Below, piece by piece: positions 59,235 through 64,000 of a stretch of DNA of 64,000 nt. The stretch covers positions 146,148,861 to 146,212,860 of the forward strand of contig NC_133122.1 in the NCBI RefSeq assembly GCF_033568475.1. Direction: 5' to 3'. Under the pieces are notes generated by a model. The model was not told the origin of the DNA. It searched no databases and saw only the letters and a list, made by a program, of their open reading frames with translations. The stretch is from Henckelia pumila. Lineage: Eukaryota; Streptophyta; Magnoliopsida; Lamiales; Gesneriaceae. A program made the position numbers and the translations under genes. Numbering within the stretch: the first letter of the stretch is position 1; the number at the start of each line of letters is the position of its first letter.

Positions 59235-59628
59235 GGTACCGTTCTGTTCATGGTATTACTAATATATGTATAATTAATCTCATCTCATCTCATCTCACGT
59301 TCTTCTCATCATATTATTTATCTATATATTAACTATTTATTTTATATCAATGAAATCATTAATTATTTATCTCACATAAATCAAATCATTGAATTCAAAT
59401 TACTATATTACCCCTTATAAATAATATAATTTTTATTTTATTTATTGTTAAAAGGACAAAATAGTCATTTTAACTTTTTTATATAAAATTTAATCAATCA
59501 AATCAAATAAACCATAATCTATCAATCAAATCCAATACAATTTTAACTATCATTTCTTATTTATTTTTTATTACATTATACTACTTATCTATATATTACT
59601 TATACCATACCTCAAACCAAACGGTGCC
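59235..59628. mobile_element. Tourist-like MITE
   Basis: The right end ctcaaaccaaacggtgcc is inverted, with changes, at the left (ggtaccgttctgttcatgg). The core is 'tctcatctcatc' and 'tatttatct' words, related to 17465-17707. TAA follows the right end but is not clear at the left. Confidence 0.5.
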
Positions 59629-60649
59629 TAATTATTTCGAAGGTAAATTTCTTCGTTTCCCTAATAACTGATAAATGGATGCTTAAACTTAGTACTATAT
59701 ATGAGATAGTCATATATATGGAAATAATTGGTACTATATATTAATTTATTGAAGATACAAAATAGGAAACAATATGAGTGACCAAGTACAAGTTTCTCAT
59801 GTTCGGTTTGTTATTGCTACTGGTTTGCGCGTAAATCTTTTCCTTAATTCTGAATAAAGAATTTTGGCTGCAGAACCTGAATTACGCTATATTATAATAA
59901 AGAATCAAAGTGATTATTTCAAAAACAGAATTTTTCATATTTTAATCAAAACATTTACCCTAGCCAATTGACTTCCTGCACATGCTCCTTATAGTAAGAA
60001 CAAGATGGAGAAGATAACTCTAAACTTTATTTCATACTATTCATACAAAGAAATAAATGGGTCGAGGATATCGGTTATTTAAAGTCTAATACGATTAACG
60101 AAAGAAATTAGAAAGCCCGATTAGAGTGAAGGAAGCTAATAAATTTGAATACATTAGTACAAATAGACTTTGGTTTCGAGTTCTATCCGTATAAATTCGA
60201 TTTTTTTTAACAGACTGAATTGTCAAAGCCTAGGTTCTCAACGTGAACTTGTATCGATTCGAGGAGATTGGTCTAAGTACTTCCAGACTTTTCTTAAGGA
60301 TTTAAATTATTGGTAATTGCTAATGAGGCACGTATGAAACAATGCCTAAAGTAGCATGTAATGATATCAAGTATTTTGCATGTAATGAGTTGTGAGGTAC
60401 TTTATGTATTTATGTGAATATTGATTGTGTTCACGAATTTACATCGATTGTTAAGGTGCAAAATTGAGAATAATCTCTATCTTCTTATAAAATAAAATAA
60501 ACTTTCAATTATTTTCAAATACCTTGTTATTGGAAAAATATTAAGGGATATTCCTCAAATAAGCACGTTAACAGCTTTTCATGGCACGTTGAGCCTTGAC
60601 TCCTTTGACTGTTATTTATATTGGTATGTTGAAATATATTAAGTCGTCT
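59629..60649. other. Intergenic DNA, nothing recognised
   Basis: AT-rich, without coding frames or clear repeats. Confidence 0.5.
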
Positions 60650-61189
60650 CTGGAGCGAGTGATATAGGATTTAACACACTTCACATGTGGGCACAAGGCA
60701 GGCCGGGTCGCTCTCGTCTCCCTCGGGCTCCTGATGACAGCATGAGGCAGGCCGGGTCGCTCCCGTCGCCCTCGAGGCTACGTGCGTGGATGAGCAGTGA
60801 TGGTACGAGGTCTGATACGTTTCTGGCACGGGTGGCCATTGATATTATTATGATTCGTTTCGTTTGGACACCATTTAGTATCCCTTATTCTATTGGTACC
60901 TGTCACGCATTACATTGCATTGCATCGTACTTGATTTTATTACATGTCAGTTATATTTGTCGTAATTTTTTTAATTCATTGTACTGGGGTCTGACCCTTG
61001 TTTTTTTTTATGTTGTGGTTGTTTATGATTCCATGGCAGGTCTATGGGGATTTGACGCGTCTGGTGGAGCATCATCTAGTGGCACCCAGTGAGTCGTGTG
61101 TGGAGTCGAGTTCCCAGATATATGTATATATCAGATTAACGAGTTTTATATTTTCCGATACTCGAGGGTGCAGAGACGGAGGTATGCAA
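60650..61189 (+). repeat. LTR-type remnant, plus orientation
   Basis: Related to the minus-strand sequence at 1-720. It contains a 48-bp tandem duplication (copies starting at 60696 and 60744, 'aggcaggccgggtcgct') and a short MAGLWGFDASGGAS frame that resembles one in the reverse copy. The 135-codon frame at 60685 is not a credible gene. Confidence 0.5.
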
Positions 61190-61920
61190 CAGGGATAATG
61201 CACTATTTTTCAGAGATTGTTCCCTGAAGATTTACAACACAAGGAAACAGATATTTATTGAGAGGAAAGAATACATTTGTAAGTATTTATGACCGTTACA
61301 GATAGATGTCTATAAATAGGTTTGATGATTAGTTGAGGAAGTTCATCCAACTCTCACACATTCGAAGCTATCTTTGTGATCAAGAATCCATTCGAGCTAT
61401 CAAAATCTCAAGTTTCACACAACTGAAAAAGCACACTCATTCAAGTCACATATACGATCATCAAGGATCACTTTGTGCTTAGTTTTTCAAGTGTTTCACT
61501 AATAAGTTGTAATATCAGTCTACGACTGAACTTTGTATTGAGTTCTAGGAGTTCTAGTCAAAGAATTGTTAATTTCTTATTGAATCGGGGTTGTACAAGT
61601 AGTTGTATTACTAAAATATTCTGGTGAATCTTTCCAAGTGAAAGAAGGGACGGCGTAGGAGTTTTCATCTTCCAACATCCATAAACATTCTCTGTGTTAT
61701 TATCTTTTCAGTAGAGTTTTTATTTAGTGTTCGATCTATTAGATGACCTCTTTCACACAAACATTACTTAATGGTCAATTGATATCGACAACTAAGAAGG
61801 AAACAAGCAGTTCATTTGTTATCACGACTAAACCAAAAGTCAAATTCGAAGAAAATTTGTAGTGATGTATTCACACATACCCCCTCTACATTTACTCATC
61901 GATACTAACAGTCGTAAGGT
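61190..61920 (+). repeat. Second LTR-like fragment, possibly copia-type
   Basis: A TATA-like tataaatagg at 61311-61320 is followed by a leader-like stretch and a segment ending 'accccctctacatttactc' near 61880-61900, text often seen in copia elements. It has no coding domain and no clear ends. Confidence 0.4.
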
Positions 61921-62088
61921 GGACTTACTTTTTATTAATTAAATGTTTGATAAACTATTTTTGATATTAAAAAAGTCAAAAAAAAATTCAAACAAAAGAC
62001 AAGGTTTAACACTCAAGATAATAATAGAACAACAAAAGATTTAAAATGAATATGATGAAAATATATATTTGGAAAAATAAGATACAAG

Positions 62089-62560
62089 TTGTAACGCCCG
62101 AAAAATCCATAAAACCACTCACGAATATTAAAGGGATTTTAAATGAATTTTAAATGATTTTATTTTATTTATTTATGAATTTAAAATTATTTTAATTAAA
62201 TACTTTTATATGATGTATTAATGATTTAAAAGTTACGATATATGACATGTTCTATTTATTATATCTTGCATGCTTTAAAGGGTGCGGAGTTACGATACTC
62301 GAGGGTGCAGAGACGGAGGTATTATTATTATTTTTTTATCTCATCCCATATCGATGTTGAAAAATAACCCATTCGAGATGATCCTGACTCGTGGATATTT
62401 CTGGACAATTGGTCAAATTGACATATGAGCTGAGCTAGGTGAGTACGACATCCAACATGAGCCCAGGTGGGCCATCAAAGCTCAGGCCTAGCCGAATTCC
62501 TGGCACCTTTCATGTGGAGGTAGAAGGGATCTGGAAGGAATATGTGTAGTCGGATCATCG
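62089..62560 (+). repeat. LTR-type fragment starting TGTAACGCCCG
   Basis: tgtaacgcccgaaaaatcc at 62090 resembles plant gypsy LTR starts. It carries a 30-bp segment at 62293-62322 identical to 61156-61185. The end is not defined. Confidence 0.45.
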
Positions 62561-62919
62561 AGTGGTGAAGGTATATATATATTCTTTGTTTTTTTTTTTT
62601 TTTTGAGAGGAAGGTATATATATATTCACTAATCCAATACTATCAATAACCCATAATACATTAAAATTGTAGCTACAACATGAACACTGATGTTCAGTGT
62701 TCTAATGATCGACTAAAAAAATATTTCAAAGTAACAATTTGAAAAAATAATCTTGAATAATAGTGAACTCTTTATGATAAGCTAGCAAAATATGTTGTCC
62801 ACCACCACCGTGCATTCACATAATCAAATAAAATCTAGTTCTAAATTCCAAATTACAAAAAGTAACACCATTCAAAATTCCTGAACTCGCCCTATAAAAT
62901 CACATGTTTATTCCTTAAA
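62561..62919. other. Intergenic DNA
   Basis: A 17-bp word aaggtatatatatattc occurs at about 62567 and 62612 on either side of a T-run. No gene. Confidence 0.45.
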
Positions 62920-63437
62920 GAATGGTAAGGGTAATGTCTCGCCAAGTCCGAGACCCGCCCCGCCCCGTGAGCCCGACAGGTCTAATCCGGGTTAAATCCG
63001 TTGGACCCGTCATAAATTATATAAATTTAAATTTATTAAATAATAAATTTTAAAAGTTTAAAAATTAACAAAAATCATTAAATTTTATTTAATTTCAAAT
63101 TTATATTGATAGTGTTTAAGACAAAAAAATATTCTCTTAAGTTAAAATTTATCAATTTGTATTTGATTAATAATTATTAACAAAAAAATACAATTATATA
63201 TTTTCATACAAAACATATCATAATAAAATAAATTCATTTCAATCCAAAAATATTATAAACTCAAATTATGGATAAAATATTAATTATTCAGTATAAAAAT
63301 ATAATTATATATTATTAATATTACATATACTTTGGCGGGTGGGTTTACTTTGACGGGAACCGCTCCGGACTCGCTTGTGGACCCATTTAGGCGAGTTTAA
63401 CATGATACTGGAATTAAACTCGACCCATTACCATTCC
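62920..63437. mobile_element. MITE of the 'gggtcggg' low-complexity type
   Basis: The left end gaatggtaagggtaatg and right end cccattaccattcc are inverted. The GC-rich subterminal parts hold 'gacccgcc' and 'gcgggtggg' words around an AT-rich core. The target-site duplication is not clear. Confidence 0.55.
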
Positions 63438-63766
63438 TACTAAGAAAGCTAAATTTTTTTTTTAAAAAAAAAAGTTATCATACATGACCAGATTTATTTC
63501 ATGTCTTTTGTTATTTCATGTGTTATTTATTTAGCTTATTTTTGTATTTCAAGTAAGTTTTATATTTTAATTATGTGTACTTTAAATTTGTTATATTTAT
63601 GTGTAATTTTATTATGTTTTAAAAAAAATCATTAAATATAATTAAAAAATAATATTCAACATCATCATCACAACATAACTACACCTAGAAACATACAATA
63701 AAGTTTTTAACGCTGACATCATCATACGATCATCACACTAACTTCCTCACATTGTTGAACATGCTC

Positions 63767-64000
63767 GGAGAGTGTTATTTATACTCCAAAAGTGTTAATA
63801 ACATTCCACTTTATCAATATAATTTATTTTTAGACAAGATTACCCCATAATGAATTACTTTCCTTATACTATAAAATTTATATTTACCTTAAAAAAAAAA
63901 ACCCAAATTTAATCCTTCTATTTGTTACAACTAAACTTTTAATATCTCATAAAATTGTCATGAATTTTCTCCATAGGAAAATAAATTATAAAACAACAAA
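63767..64000. mobile_element. Left end of a TIR element running out of the window
   Basis: gagagtgttatttatactccaaaagtg and the following bases match the left end of the element at 12258 (ggaagtgttatttacactcc). The following 120 bp also align loosely, so it is the same family. The right end is outside the window. Confidence 0.6.

Noticed and set aside
60685..61092. 135-codon frame
   Set aside because: Sits in LTR-like repeat DNA and contains part of a 48-bp tandem duplication; no domain. Noted only for the short MAG frame shared with the reverse copy.

Overview
This is nuclear DNA from a flowering plant, almost certainly a eudicot. It is AT-rich, its genes have many GT/AG introns, and it is packed with plant transposons. 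I cannot name the species. I see no rRNA, tRNA or CRISPR array.

Four host genes look intact. On the + strand there is a CW zinc-finger/methyl-CpG-binding-domain protein of the MBD4 type (CDS 9851-10758, with a probable 5' UTR exon near 7290-7542), and a type-B response regulator of the ARR10/ARR12 group for cytokinin signalling (19929 to 23809 or 23975). On the - strand there is a DUF1068 membrane-anchored coiled-coil protein (27789-25082) and a lysosomal Pro-X carboxypeptidase-like S28 serine peptidase (33311-29023, ten exons). I reconstructed the exons by keeping splice signals and reading frame consistent. A decayed, 5'-truncated tandem copy of the MBD gene lies at about 1743-3920.

The rest is mostly mobile DNA. 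Small inverted-repeat elements (hAT-like, Tourist-like and others) sit at 4968-5615, 6472-6696, 12258-13422, 14009-14701, 16587-17186, 17465-17707, 24349-24827, 58072-58292, 58483-59113, 59235-59628 and 62920-63437; several have clear target-site duplications. A chromodomain-bearing Ty3/gypsy retrotransposon fills 36669-45501 (TSD TAAAT). Its gag-pol is decayed and a 1.37-kb LTR-like element is inserted in its RNase H (TSD ATATG).

The most striking region is 46161-57654. A hAT-like element contains one almost complete, circularly permuted genome of an endogenous plant pararetrovirus (Caulimoviridae). The order is protease/RT/RNase H, transactivator-like ORF, intergenic promoter, tRNA-Met primer site, movement protein, small coiled-coil ORF and coat protein. 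The viral protease is itself interrupted by a 2.6-kb solo LTR (TSD GAATA). Most in-frame stops in the viral polymerase are TGA, which suggests loss of Trp codons by G-to-A change.

Both ends of the window (1-1440 and about 60650-62560) hold remnants of related LTR-type repeats in opposite orientations. Together the window shows four ordinary host genes in compact gene islands, separated by layered insertions whose order can be read from their target-site duplications.
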